A stretch of 64,000 nucleotides of DNA from the NCBI RefSeq assembly GCF_040581485.1, contig NC_090132.1:16622146-16686145 (forward strand), given 5' to 3'. The stretch comes from Linepithema humile. Lineage: Eukaryota > Arthropoda > Insecta > Hymenoptera > Formicidae. Position 1 is the first letter of the stretch; each line of letters begins with the position of its first letter. The notes under the pieces were generated by a model, which did no database searches, had not been told where the DNA came from, and was given only the letters and a program-made list of their open reading frames with translations. The position numbers and the translations under genes are program-made. Shown piece by piece: positions 10,447-23,606 of this stretch.

Positions 10447-13400
10447 CGCATCATGAAAGCGATATCATGCTCGCACGTGTATTATATCAATAATGAATTA
10501 ATGGATGGTTGAGAAGCAAACAGTGCTCTTCGATTGTTGACTAACATGGTGCAAATAGGAAATCCGAGATTCCCCGAGTTCTCCTTACTCATTAACTTTT
10601 CTCAATCACAGAAGCAGGTAATCTGCTGAAATAAATTGGAAACAGAAATCTGCTTCTCATTTTTATTTGTAAATATTCCCGTCTAAAAGCGTATCCTTAT
10701 CGACGCGAATTAAAAGAAATAAAGAATTACCGATTTTATACAAACAATAATAGCTTTACGTTTCGTCCAATAATTAATAATAATTGAGATAAAATTATAA
10801 TAAATATTGAAAACTATTGCGGAACGTATTGTAAATTAAATATTTCCTACCAGGATGCATTTATATCAAATATTAGCATAAAAATAGAACGCATTTGTAC
10901 TACAATGCTTAATGTAAAACTTTTAACGCATTAAAAACCGAGGGAAATTTTATATGACAAACCAAAAATTCTCAGAAATGCCTGGTACAAGCATTGATCC
11001 GCGTAATGGCGATAAGGCGTATTCAGATGTAAGTGTGTTTTCACAAGGATGCCAAAGTTCTCGCGAAAAGTAGCATGAGGGTGAATTGTAAGCGAATTTC
11101 AAGAGGCGGGATCGTCGGATGTGGAAAACCACTTGAAGAAGAGAGCTTCAGCTGACGCTAATCACAGAATCACCTTTTATGCACGCATCAAGACCAGCAC
11201 CGCACTTGCATTTGCATTTTTATGAAGATTTAATTCGCAATCTCGTTCGATATCAGAGATTTTTGAAATCATCGAATATCATTAACGAAGAATTAATATT
11301 CGTTACAAAATCGCAAAATAAAACCGATAAAAAAAAATTTCAATCGACAAAAACATTATAATTCTGCAAGTATCGTTTCGTAATGTTACATTCGCGTGTA
11401 TCATGTCTAAGTAAAGCGAAAAAGTATATATTTCAACTTCGAGTAATAAATTCTTCGCGCATTTCCACCGTTTACTTCCTATAATGCTGTTATATGCATG
11501 TCGAGCATAAAGTTTCCGAGAAACGTCGTCGAGTGTGCGTGTATGCGATTTAAAGGAAAGCAGGATACGGCGTTTTATTCGTTGACGACCGTAGGAGGTT
11601 GCTGCGAAAGGAGCAACAGTGCTAAGCCCGTGCTTGAATGTATAAGAATCAACTTTATGCCGCGCGGAGCACCTCTTGAGACGACCTGTAATCCGAATGC
11701 TGCCCTTTGCGTTATGCAACCGCTTTTAAAGGATGCCTGAGACCGCGCGGAACTGTGCTGGTCAGACGTGCTCGTCGCAGAATAGCTTCTGGGTACGACA
11801 ACGCTCCGTGAGAATCCACAGTCCGTTCAGAGACAAATATCAATGGATACTTCAAGTACATTCAAAGCACTCGAGGAACGAAAGGTCGGAACGATAATAT
11901 CTTACTAACGAACTGTTTGTAACAGCAAAGCGGGTCACAAGTGGTTGTCTCGGAAAACATCACTAAATTCTTTAGCTATTCCACAACGAGATTATCGAGA
12001 ACTTTTATTTTTGTGCACGAAAACAAACAAAAGCAAAACAATCACAAAATATAATTGAATGTGAAAAATTCACGTCCTACGCTACAATTTCTAAAGATTT
12101 AAATAATTATATTGTATCGATAATTATACTTATCAAAAAAATTGAAGCATTCTGATAAAATAATTTTAGGTTCGTGACACTTGACTTTACAAAATATTAG
12201 TGTGACATTTAAACAAAGATTTTTTTTACGTAAATAGTTCTTGTACTGTAATACTGTCTTATCATATTCTTATCTCCTCATCAACATAGCATATGCAATA
12301 GAAAAGCTAGCTTTGAGATGCGTTTTTTAATAAAGAGAAAGAGTATTTTAAATAAACAATTAAACAACTGTAACAGAATAATTTGTTCCAAAAACGCTTT
12401 TTGTAACTGTTTAACACGTGCAAACCGCAGGCTGAGAAAAAGAAATGTGAGCATATATATTGAAGAATTTCCAATATAACAGTGTTGCGTCAAATCTGAA
12501 AGAACGAAGAGAAGGAGAATTCGTTGAAATTCGAAGAGTGAGACGAAGTAAAGGTTGAGGATAAAGGTATAGCCATCGCGGTCGAGGATGAAACAGGAGG
12601 AAGAGGCACAATCACGCTTCCTTATTTCGCTCAGCTTCTTTTATTGCTGGCGTTGAATGGGACCGGATGATGAGTTTTCCCTTATTTGTTTTCGTCCAAT
12701 AAGCGAAAAAACACGTACGACTTCGCTATCCCCACCCGCCATTTTGTCGTTTACCGAAAGAGGCCCCCGAAGACCTGTCCCGCGGAGTGAAACGAGCCAC
12801 CTGAACTCCTTGCAACAATCACGCCAACGATCCTGGGATCTTGACTCGGACTATACTCGAAATTGCAAACTACGCCCTCGCTTCGAACAAATGGTTTCGG
12901 TATGAAACGTCACTGGGAGGACATTCGATATCGATATCGCGAACGACTGTCCTCGCAGGGCCAATAATAGCTTTTCAATGTTTATTTCATCTCATGAAAT
13001 TTCCATGCATTGCCCGGAAACTACAGGGAACAAAAATTATTATTATAAAGGAATTTAAGATTCTGAGAAAATATTAATCGTACAAACGAGTAAGCACATC
13101 TGCGATACGTGTGCAGTGCAGAATGTAATTTTTCTGAGATGCATTACTAAATAAACGTAGTAAGATTACAACAGCAGGACGACGCGCGATATATGTATAC
13201 ACATCGTATGTATCGTTGGGGACGTTGCGTATGCGCTGTGAAATTTTTTTTTACTCTGTCATGCCAAAAGCATTCACCGGTGCGTAAAATTAGAGTTCAC
13301 ACTATTCGCTGGAGACGGCGGCTGATACCGATTCTAAGATTTCCCAAGTGACATTAATGCGATATACGCGATATCGTTAACCCGGCTTGAACTTTTTCAT

Positions 13401-15440
13401 TACATGCGCGAGCATCAAATTCCAACTTTTCCATGTATACACACACATATTTACACGGGCGCGACGCTCGCTTGGAAATCTACTCGGAAATAAATAGCCG
13501 GAATTTTCGCGCCCGGCGCGCGACAGAATCTCCGAAAATTAAAGGCGCGCCGCAGAGATGTTTCTTAATTATTTCTCGCGATCGTGCGGATAATCCTACT
13601 AAGATAAGTGAAACAGATTCGCAACTGCGTTCTATCTTTATTACACGGCACGACACGGATTAACGCACGCGATTCCGCCCCACTCGCGCCGGCTGCCCAA
13701 CCTCGTTTCGGCTGAATATCGCTTTAATTAACTTTTACATCAGAGCTGCTAAAATAGATTGCCGCATACGCGCACCTCTTCGGCGGCAAACGGAGTTTGC
13801 ATGGATTTTCTCACAGTACAAATTGGTGCACGAGTTTAGTACACTTGGCGCGGTAAAAAAAAACCACTTAACGATTCAAAATGTTGGTAATTATATGGAT
13901 TCGTGTAAAGTTAATTTGCTCCGATATAAAATAAAAAATAACCATTAAAATTAATAATCAATTTGCACTGCTCAAACAATCATTTAATATTCATGCTTTA
14001 GTAGACCGCAGTCGTAAGCATAAGCATATATCGGCTCGGAAATCAGATGCCAAGGTTGAATGCGCCTAATGACTATGCTTCAGTGCAGCGCCTACAATCG
14101 GATATGCATGAATCGTAATCGTCTCAAATCGATAAACATGACTTCGTCAGGTTTGTGTCATGGGAATTCATTGTCAATGTGAAAAGTGTGCGAATCGTAA
14201 AAATCAATGCAATTTTCCTAGATTATATATTTTCATACACTCAAATTTGCACTGTGAAGCTAAAATGTATAATAAAAGCAAGCATCATCTTTTATAATGT
14301 AATATTATCGTAAAATTGTTATAATAATAAAATAATGAAATAATGTATTGTTAATTAATAAAAATGAATATTATTCTATGCAAAAATTAAAATACGTTAA
14401 TTAAAATACGTAATTTCGAAAAAAATATGATGCTTCCAAGTTAAATGTAATTGCACGATTAAATCATCACGCATCCAAACTAAATTGTTCGATATTGAGC
14501 ATCACGCATCAGTAATTACATAACGCATTAGACAGAAGCCATAATTTCAATTATGCAACGCGCAGAGCAATGCGATAATTCAAACGGCATGCTACAGCAT
14601 AATATAACGAATTCATGATTAATGCATCAAAACTCGGGCAATGTATGCCGATGCCACGCCACTTAACAAATTCACTGGCGTAATAGTCATCAAAGTGTAA
14701 TAGAACAAAGTAATATCGGTTTGTTCTACTTGACCTATTTGTTATATTCCAATGTAAAGAACCGAAACAGGCTTAAATGTTACAATATTATATTCATTTG
14801 AATACCATTTCTCTTCTTGCATTTTAAAGCAAGCATTTTAAATTGAAGATTATTAATAAAAAAGTGTGAGAGCGTATGCAAACAGTTTCTGTTTGTCCGC
14901 GTGTGCGAGTCGGCTTCGAAATCGCTTTAATGTATTAACTCCGTATTTATCATAAAAATGTTGTAACAATCTATTATCTTTATATATTTATTCTCGCGTA
15001 ATAATTCGACGAGGAAAAAAAATAAAACAATTTCCCCATTTTAACTACATTCTCTCCATGCATATAATAACATAATTATTCAGTATACAGATGTATATAC
15101 AAAATAATTACGTTATTACATGCAATAAGGATGCAATTAAAATAAGCAATTGTTTTATTTCTTTCCTCGAATTATTACGCAAGAATAATGCGTATGCAAA
15201 GATAATGGATGGTTTTATACGTATAAGGCCATCCTCAAATAAAACGTGACATTCGCAGCAGCTCCTGAGAACGGCGGCGGAGCAGACCGGGATTTGGCTC
15301 TACCGGTATATGCCGACAAATGTAACGCCCGGCTAAAAATGTAGTTTAGCGCTTTTTGTCCGGACGCTCTCTCCCTGCCGATTCTGTGCTCGTACAGCTG
15401 TGTCGGAATTCCGTCGTCGTCGGGATCGGTCCGTCGCGCG
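10447..15440. other. gene-free stretch
   Basis: No exon is recognised. AT-rich sequence alternates with short CpG-rich patches, for example 13430-13720. The longest open frame (minus strand, 11303-11719, 138 codons) has no recognisable motif or splice context and crosses AT-rich sequence. Confidence 0.45.
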
Positions 15441-15441
15441 G

Positions 15442-15467
15442 GAGAGAGAGAGAGAAAGAGAGAGAGA
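15442..15467. repeat. (GA)n microsatellite
   Basis: A GA tract of about 26 bp has one interruption (AAAG). It lies inside a CpG-rich patch and is a possible GAGA-factor type binding site. Confidence 0.9.
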
Positions 15468-17744
15468 CTGAAGGAAGGTCGAAGGCGACGTAAAGAGCGA
15501 AATGCGAACGGATAAGTTGAAGCGAGAAGGAAGGGGCTGCGAGATGCCACAAGAAGCTAACAATGCGGAGTCGAGGAGTGCACCGTCTTTTTCTCTCCGT
15601 CGAGCTTGGGGCAATTCACGGATGTGGGTTGGGAATGAGCCAGTACAGATAATTATCTTAGTTCCATGTTTAATAGACGCTTGGTATTTCGGATTGGACC
15701 TAATGACGGCGTTTACTGAATTTATGTCCTGCTACGCGCGGCAACTCCCCACCCCCTTCGTTCCTCTCGCTCACTCTTTTCCTCTCCTCCTTCCTTTCAC
15801 CGCATTATCTCGCACGAAATTATCACCGTCTCCCTTTCTATCTCACCGGCAAGACCCGAGCCACCTCCTTCCCCGTTCGAATAAGTCGACAGGACCAGCT
15901 ATCTTTCTTCACCCTGTCGTTTCTGGCATCTCGCGAGAGTTTCTTTCGCTTTGATGTATATTCAATTATACGTCCACGTGGTACCGGTCTGTGGCGAGTT
16001 TAGGAACCGTATACGGGGTCGACAGCCCTCCCTCGCTCCCGCTCGTTGCCAATCAGATGAGAAGAGAAAGACATTTATTATCGTGTCCGCGCGAGACGGT
16101 CTGTCTTTGCGAGAAGAATTTAAAAAAGAATAACCCGGCCCGCTATAATATGCGTCCTCTGGCTGCCGTTGGCCGTTCTACTGGGCGCATGGCATGCGAT
16201 TCGTAGATGCAACGGTCGCGGAAAAAGCGACGTCGGAACAAAGGAATAAGTGAGGTAATTCGGCCGTGATGCAAGAAAATGCGCGTCGAAGAACGAGAGA
16301 TCGGTCAAAAGAAATGGGAAGCAAGTTCCGGGGATCGCTCGTTACTGGAATTTTAACAGCCCCGTAAATGATCGATGAATGTCCGACGATTTTTTGGGGG
16401 ATGCAAGACGGTGCAAACGTTCAGAATGCCATTATATACGAATTATCTAATGATCTGCTTTAGCTTTCGATGATTTCTTTCGAAGCATTTCGATGTCTTT
16501 ACAGGAATATTGAGCTTCCTTATCGCGAAAATTTAAATTTGTTCGGTTTCTAAATTAAATTTAAAGGGAACTAGAATCTCGATCCGATTCTAAAAAAAAT
16601 ACGGGACAAAATTGAAACTCCTTCGCGCGATAGTTATAGCGATCGCTAAATAATTGCGGCGAATATCGAACGAACAAAATAAAATCTAGATGATTTAGAA
16701 AATAAATAAAACGTTAATTTCACGGCTCTGTGTAAGCGTTCGAAATACAAGAAAAATATTAAAAATTTAGAATATGCAGCAGAAAATAGTTACAAAAAGT
16801 CTACGTAGCAGTATAATAATAAATAGAGCTATCGCTCGTCGCTTTGACAATCATGGTATAACTGAATGCAGTCCGACTGTCACATTTAATCCGATTCTGT
16901 CGGCGAAAGGGGCGAAAAGAGGAATGAGCCGTGCTTAATGTCGGCATTAAGAAAGACGCGGAGGCAGTCTCGCGGATAACTCGGCGCGGTAGGAAAACCG
17001 AGAGCAATGGCCCATTCGAAACGATATTGCCGTCACCGCGGGCTGAATGGTTAAGTATAAATTTCCCAGTCAGCGATCCGACGTAATGGCTGCGCGCCGG
17101 ACCCGCAGAGAAGGATCGCCGTGGAATGCAAAACAGACGCTTGAAATTCCGCGGCCATGCAACTACGTCGGGCGCTATTCCGGAAGGAGATAGCTAGTAG
17201 ACCTTATTTAGCGATTCGTCCGGAATTTCAGGAGTACAAAGTCGCGGCGAGGAAGTCGAGAGAGAGTTTTTAATTGCACTACGCCGCAATACAAACCGCA
17301 ATCGCAATCTACAATTTTCGTATCTAATTATTTAGTGGATCTACATCTCTGTAAATATACTATGCTGCTAAAAAATGTATAATTTTTGTCGGCATTTTTT
17401 TTTTTTATAGAAAGCGCATATCTATTTATGGCGCGCGATCGTATCGCGCGAAGGTCACGGAAAAATACCTCTGAATGAAAGGAACGGTGTCAAGGGTTAA
17501 GGAATAAGTCCGACACGACACCGAGATCGCCGCGCATGAGTGGACAGTACGATCGTCACGACCATCCTGAAGGTACTACTCGCGTGCAAATTCTCCGTTC
17601 ACGGACGGGGGCGCGACAGCGGACATCGTGCGAGGACGCAAGATCCGGTAATTAACGAAGCTGTTGCGATTGCAATCTGGCGCACGAGCCGCCGCGGGCA
17701 AAAGCTCCGTCGTCATGAAGAACAAGAAGCGAGAGAGGGTGGAT

Positions 17745-17793
<49 letters not shown>

Positions 17794-19032
17794 CTGCAGT
17801 ACGCCGAGAATATTAATGTGGCATCTCTCATTGTCTCTGAGAATTCGCGCGCTTTCCGACACCCGGTCATCCATCCTTCTCCGAAACGTGCCACGAAGTC
17901 ATTCTTTACAATCGTGCGACTATCAGTTCTCTCGCAGCGATTCGGAACGGCAGCTTGATAGCGCACCGATTTGAGACGAGTGCACCGATTTGCCCGAGAT
18001 TGTATTCGCAGCAATAATAAAAAATTGAGTGCAATTCCGAATCTGATTGGTATCGCTGTTGGCGAGCAATAATTTCCATTGACTGAATAAGAAATTATTA
18101 TTCGGTAATTCTTATCGTTAGAGAATAAGTAAATTGAATAATAAATAAAAAGAAGCAACTATAAACAATGTCTCGCTGCCAAAAAAAATCGATCCTTATT
18201 GTTAACCGACGTGTTCATCCACTTAAAAGTTTAGCACGACGGTAAATTGAAAACCCATTTGTCTCCTAGGCGAGAGATTTAACTTTCGCCGATAATAAAT
18301 CTCGAGAATACGCGAGCTAGAGAGTCCTTCATTAACACTACCTACCGCATCGTCGGAGTCTAGGCGCGTTGCAACTACACCGATTGAACAGGTTTCTCCT
18401 CTCGCGACCGAACACCGGATCGGGCGCCGCTCGGATCGGACAGGTGTCGTTTCGACGGCGGGAAAAAAAAGTGGCGAATGCAACTAAAAAGAAAACATAG
18501 AAACGGTGGGAGACACGGAGGAAGAGAGAAGGACCTCTCACCGAGACTCGGCAAATCCCTCGGCCTACGCCTTTCTCCCTTTTTCTGTCGAGAGGCGACG
18601 ACAAAGATCGAGCCGCGTGAAGTGTATGTGTGTGTGTGTGTTCTTAGACACTAATGAACGCTCTTTAGAATCGCCATGGCTCCCCCGAGAATGCGACGGC
18701 GCATTCGTCGGTGCACATATTCCGTAGACGAGCGAGCGCATTTGTGTCCCAGGGCACTCGTCGCATTAACAACTTCCAACATGTACTATTTTACCGCATG
18801 AATTTCTCCGCGCTGTACAAACCGGAGAAAGCACTCGTTTTTGACCGGGTTTAACTAACTAAAAACGCCTACGTGTACCGTTCATTTAATATTCCTCTTA
18901 TGATATAATACGGACGCCACTAATACTTGTCTCACAATGTTGCAACAGTAATTATTTATACGGCGAAACTTTACTTGAAATTTTCGTATGATTAATTAGC
19001 GCAGTTTGAACGAAACTTGTGCAAAAATGTTT
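15468..19032. other. gene-free CpG-rich stretch with GA tracts
   Basis: Raised GC and CpG content gives several long but unconvincing open frames, for example plus-strand 15502-15954 and minus-strand 17652-18158. None has a recognisable domain or a coherent exon structure. The stretch could be regulatory DNA or non-coding exons of the mannosidase locus. Confidence 0.4.
17747..17791. repeat. (GA)22 microsatellite
   Basis: An almost pure GA tract of about 44 bp. Long open frames on both strands here arise because GA repeats lack stop codons. Confidence 0.95.
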
Positions 19033-19047
19033 CCCCCCCCCCCCCCC
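19033..19047. repeat. C15 mononucleotide run
   Basis: An uninterrupted run of 15 C lies just outside the left arm of the inverted repeat at 19064-19612. Confidence 0.9.
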
Positions 19048-19063
19048 ACAGGAATATAAACAC

Positions 19064-19612
19064 GCGTATTGAATATATTTGACAAGCAATATTTTCCGAG
19101 GCGACAAAGTTTCTTTTAATGATGCTTACGCAAAGTAGCGAAAGACGAAGACACGTAAATTAGCGAATTACATTATTCTTGAAGGTTCTCAAGCGTAGCG
19201 AGCACTGCAGCGCGCGTTCTCTAATGAAAATCTCGAAGTCCTTACTACGTGGATCTCATTATCGCGCTTATTTTCTGTTGCTGCGTTCACGCCAACAGTT
19301 CTCTTCAGCGGTAATACCCAGAGCGATGAATCAAAATTTGGTAGTATATTCCGTCGTTCCACTAACGACAGCGTACACAAACCGCACGCTGCACGAAATA
19401 TGTTGATCCGCTTCTGCTTCCACATAGCTCCCAGGAACTAAATGCAAGAATAGAATTACGAATGAACCCGCGTAGTCGGTAATGTTATCCATCTTGCCGT
19501 TATACGTTGTAATTTGGTAATTTGGGTCTTCGTCTTTCGCTACTTTACGGGAGCGTTTCTATTCAGAAAGACTTTGTCTCGAAAAACATTGCTTTCGAAT
19601 GTATTCAATGCA
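19064..19612. repeat. diverged inverted repeat, possible MITE remnant
   Basis: Left arm 19064-19171 and right arm 19509-19612 are reverse complements over about 105 bp with scattered differences. Shared blocks include ATTGAATA, the AAGCAAT region, GACAAAGT, and a 20-bp core at about 19132-19151 containing AAGTAGCGAAAGACGAAGAC. The central segment of about 340 bp shows no coding potential. The structure fits an old miniature inverted-repeat element. No target duplication was identified, so the outer limits are uncertain. Confidence 0.7.
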
Positions 19613-22330
19613 GATGCACATACTTAATTTTATTCAGAAAGTAATTTTTGCATGTTTTATTCAAGCTTCACTCATGCGAAAATGTAAAGTTCCGCTACAT
19701 AAGTAATTATCGCAATATGCAATGTTTGCGTTTTTTTATTCAAAAGAAGTAAGATAACATCTTTGCTTTTTGTATTCGCTACTTCAGAAATCCTTATATA
19801 AAAAGAATAAAATATATCGCGATAGAGAAATTTTATTCGATGCTCTTCTTTTTTGCATAATTTACTAAGTAAAGCGCGCCTGTAATCGCGATAAAAAGAG
19901 CACACTTCCGCGCATCGAAGCGTCGCACCGTTGCGACAAGAGCACTCATATCACTTTAACTTGTGCATAAAAACGTTTCCAGTGACGACGTTTGTCGTCC
20001 GGCCAATATTCAGGATAGGCCGACGAATGCAAAGGACTAGTACGTTGAACACGGGCCGTCAGGCTCAGGAAACTGGGTGAGAGGACTACTGGGATTAAGC
20101 CATTTTTCCGGTACGTGACTTCGTGGGTGGAAGACTGCACGGGAAAGCTCGTCTTTGCGAGACGCCCGATATATTTCTTCCGGAATGTCGTCGCGTTATT
20201 ACCGTGATACGATATATTTTAAAACGGAAATTGCTTTTATCTTTACGACCAGATACTCGCGCGCTCCAGCCGAAAAGACCGATCGACCAGACAAATTTAT
20301 GTAAACTTTCAGCGTTAAATCGGACACCACTGCTCTTATCGTCGAGCGTATCTTTGATCTTCACCGTGTCATTCAATTCATCCAATTGAAAGACATCAAT
20401 GGATCGCATTAATGGATCTCTCCAATCGGTTCGTTAACTCTCCGACTTTAAGCGATGCTGTGAATCTGAATTCTTATCACGTCGTCGACGGTTAATAAAA
20501 AGAATTCTCTTAAGTATCTATGACTGCGGATCTAATAAACGGAATCCCTTCGAACCGTCCGGCCACTGCCAAAGTTTCTCACGTTTCCACCAGATTACAC
20601 GATCTCTAGGAGGCAACGCAATGCTCCTCCGCGTCGCTAAGTTAATAGTCGATTCGCGTCCCTTCTTCCCATTCCCGTCTACATTCCTCTAACTATACGA
20701 CCGCGAGAATGTGAAAAAACCACTGAAGGGATGATTGCTAACAATGCTCAAACAGAATAATATCTGTCCTCTACGTAAATAAAAAAAGCATAATAATACA
20801 AAAGACAAGATCCATTGTTGTGAAATAGTACGGTACTTCATCAAAGTTATCGCGTAAAAAAATTATCAAAAGATTCAAACATTCTGCATGTCCAATTGTT
20901 CGAACAATATAAAATTTAAAAAAATTGCACTGAGTACAGTTATCTCGGACAATTCAAACAATTCAAACATATTTATAGCTCGAAAAGTCAATCTATTTGA
21001 CGAGATCCGAATAGCTTAATCTGTTGACGGAAATTTACGGCTATTAATTAATTATTAACTTTAACATCCCACATACAAAACTCTATATTAGAAATAAATT
21101 TGTATAAAACTTAACAAGGCTCATTATTAATATTTATGACAAGCATTAAGTGCAAGAAATACTAATATTAATAATGACAAAATATAATAATATTGATACA
21201 GAAAAAAAACAGATTTAATTTACAAAATACGTGTATAAAAAATATTTCGACACATAATAAATTTATTTATTGTTCTCCCTGTTATATTTCAATAATAAAA
21301 TTTGGAAACTAATTAAATGCAAAATTTTTTGCTTCAGTGAAATAATGAGCCTTATTTGAAAATATAGCTACAGCGAAAGCGAAAATGATAAGCAAAGTAA
21401 ATTAACTTGTTAGAACATCAAAAGATAGGATGATACTCATTATAACCATGAAATAACACAAAGTAAATTGCTCTTTTGCCTGTCTCACAGATTCATGCAA
21501 GTACTAATTATCCTGGATCTTCTTACTGAGATCTCCGCACATAACGAGGTTTATTTTCTTTTTTTTTCACACACATAGCAATCCTACTCATTATAGCCTT
21601 TAATTCAATTTTTTCTTAATAACCTATCTATTCATGCAACTAATATCAAATCCACCGAGCGTTTAGATCTTGCAATCGCTTGGTCTATTAGAATCGCATT
21701 TGTAATAAAGATAAATTTGAACCTGAAGAGAACCTGATAGAGAATCGTACGAAGATTTAAGTTCAAAGAAAGTGGAAATTATTGTGAATTTCTAAAGAAT
21801 AAAATTTTTACGCCTCTTGGATTCTCCTATTGTTTGCCGGAGCCTCTCTCCTTTCCTGCACCGTTGCGATAAAGCACGCGTTTGAAAAGAGGAAGAGATT
21901 TGCAAAGGAGCACTCAGGCTCTGACTCTTCTTCTGATCCACTCAAGATTTTCCGCTGGCGAACCTCATTGCGGGCTACCGAGCCTATTGTCTCGCGATAC
22001 ACGGCGGATATTGAGTTAGCACGTTAATAGGTCGCATCACACAGATATGAGGATATATCTACAGCGTTATGCAGATTTAATATATTGTATATTAGCAAAC
22101 AAACTAACTTTGCAGCTTGTAAAAAAACTAAAAGAATCAATTAATGTTTTCTTTTTTCAATCATCCTTAGAGAGACATCTGTAAATATCTCTAAATATAT
22201 CCTGAAATGAGATAATCCGGGAGATAATAATAAAATAAATAAGTTGGCATAATGTTGGACAAAGTAAAATATTAATCATTCAGCATTGCAGCAAAAGAAA
22301 GACTTAATAAAATGTCTCCCTCAGAAGTTT
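19613..22330. other. gene-free stretch
   Basis: No supported exon is seen. Sequence is strongly AT-rich from about 20750 to 21800 and mixed elsewhere. Confidence 0.45.
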
Positions 22331-23606
22331 CGCGAGACAAACTTGCATAAAACCCACCCGCGCCCGCCACCCACGCCGTCCACCTAAAGACGCTCTTACT
22401 TATATCGCTGCAATTCAGCGAAGAGAAGCAATCTTTCTCTCTCTCTCTCTTTCTCTTTCCACCGCCCTCGCCTCGAGAGACGCTCCGCGGCCGGATTTCT
22501 TTCCAGCGTCGCAGACGAGCTTCACCCGTCCCCGGCTCGTAATTGCATTTCCACGAAATCAGCGGCGCCACGGGGCTCGCGTTATTATCGCCGAGGATTT
22601 CCACGCCGGCCCGTAATCGAAACGAGAACAACGTCCTCGCCTCCCCCTCCCTCCCGTCGTCCTCGGACCACGCCTAAATCAAGGCAATCCTCGAAAGAAA
22701 GCCGGCAGAGCCGAGTCGAGTCGACGCGAGCGAGAAACGCCCGCCCCGACGAGATATTAGCCCTTGACGGCTGAGACTCAATTTCCGGATTGCTCGATAA
22801 AGCAGATAACCTGTTCTTACCTCGAGGCGAATCGCCTTGACGGTCCGATGTCTGCCTACCCGTGTTGTGCCTTCCGCTCGAGTATATTCTGATACCGCGA
22901 ACGGAGAGGCGAACGATATGGCGATATTGCTGCTCGCTTGCGCTCGGCGAAAATTTGATTAAACCTCCTTGCAGCCCCTCGATTCGCAAACATTAGACGA
23001 GCCTTAAATTAAAATTTCATTCAGCGAAAGCGAACTTCATGTCAGACGAGAATAAGATTACATTATCTGCTTTTTTATCTTTAAAACTCAACTCCCGAAA
23101 AAATGATTAATTTTCCCCGCTAAATTCGGTACACAGTACACTCTGTATACATCTCGTTAAGCGCCCGTTTCCTACAACAACGGAATAATTTTTGCGAGAG
23201 AAGAGACCTGTCAGACACGAGGGAACGAGGCGAGACTTACGATCGTGGAGAGAACGCGACGTTCCGGGAGGAGGAACTCCGGTATGCTCCTCTCGGCGGG
23301 GTTACCGCGGGGGTCACGTCGCAGTCTTAGTCGTCCGCTTTCGGTCGCCATTTGTCACTGTGACGTTTGCAAGCACGCCCGCTCGCGCCTGACGTCTGGC
23401 GTCGCGCTATGTGCGAAGTAATCACGCGAGAAGACGTAAAACGCATTCGTCAAGCTCGGAGAAGACTTCCGCGCGAAATCCTCGACCTAGACGGAGCGGC
23501 GCGACGCGCCGCGTCCGGATTGTTATCCCTCGCCACGCGGGATAAAAGTGTCCCGCGCAAGTGGTACCCCTCGATCCTACGGATGATAAATAGATCCTCG
23601 GAATGA
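22331..23606. other. CpG-rich island, no assigned gene
   Basis: This is one of the most GC- and CpG-rich blocks of the first 44 kb. It contains a CT tract (22434-22458) and several stop-poor frames on both strands. One plus-strand frame, 23409-23606, starts with ATG and encodes 65 basic residues, but nothing identifies it as a protein. The island could be an enhancer, a non-coding first exon or a chance GC patch. Confidence 0.35.
22434..22458. repeat. CT-rich microsatellite
   Basis: A CT tract of about 25 bp with one TTT interruption, inside the CpG-rich block. Confidence 0.85.

Noticed and set aside
11303..11719. 138-codon minus-strand frame
   Set aside because: Mixed, unbiased composition with no domain, and it ends in AT-rich sequence. 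It is compatible with chance.
15502..15954. 150-codon plus-strand reading frame
   Set aside because: It lies in GC-rich DNA, has no recognisable motif or splice context, and is overlapped by equally long frames on the other strand.
17540..18158. Opposing 144- and 168-codon frames around the GA tract
   Set aside because: Their length is produced by the stop-free GA microsatellite, and the peptide is low complexity.
22585..22989. 134-codon minus-strand frame in the CpG island
   Set aside because: It has no recognisable homology or exon boundaries. GC-rich sequence makes such frames common.
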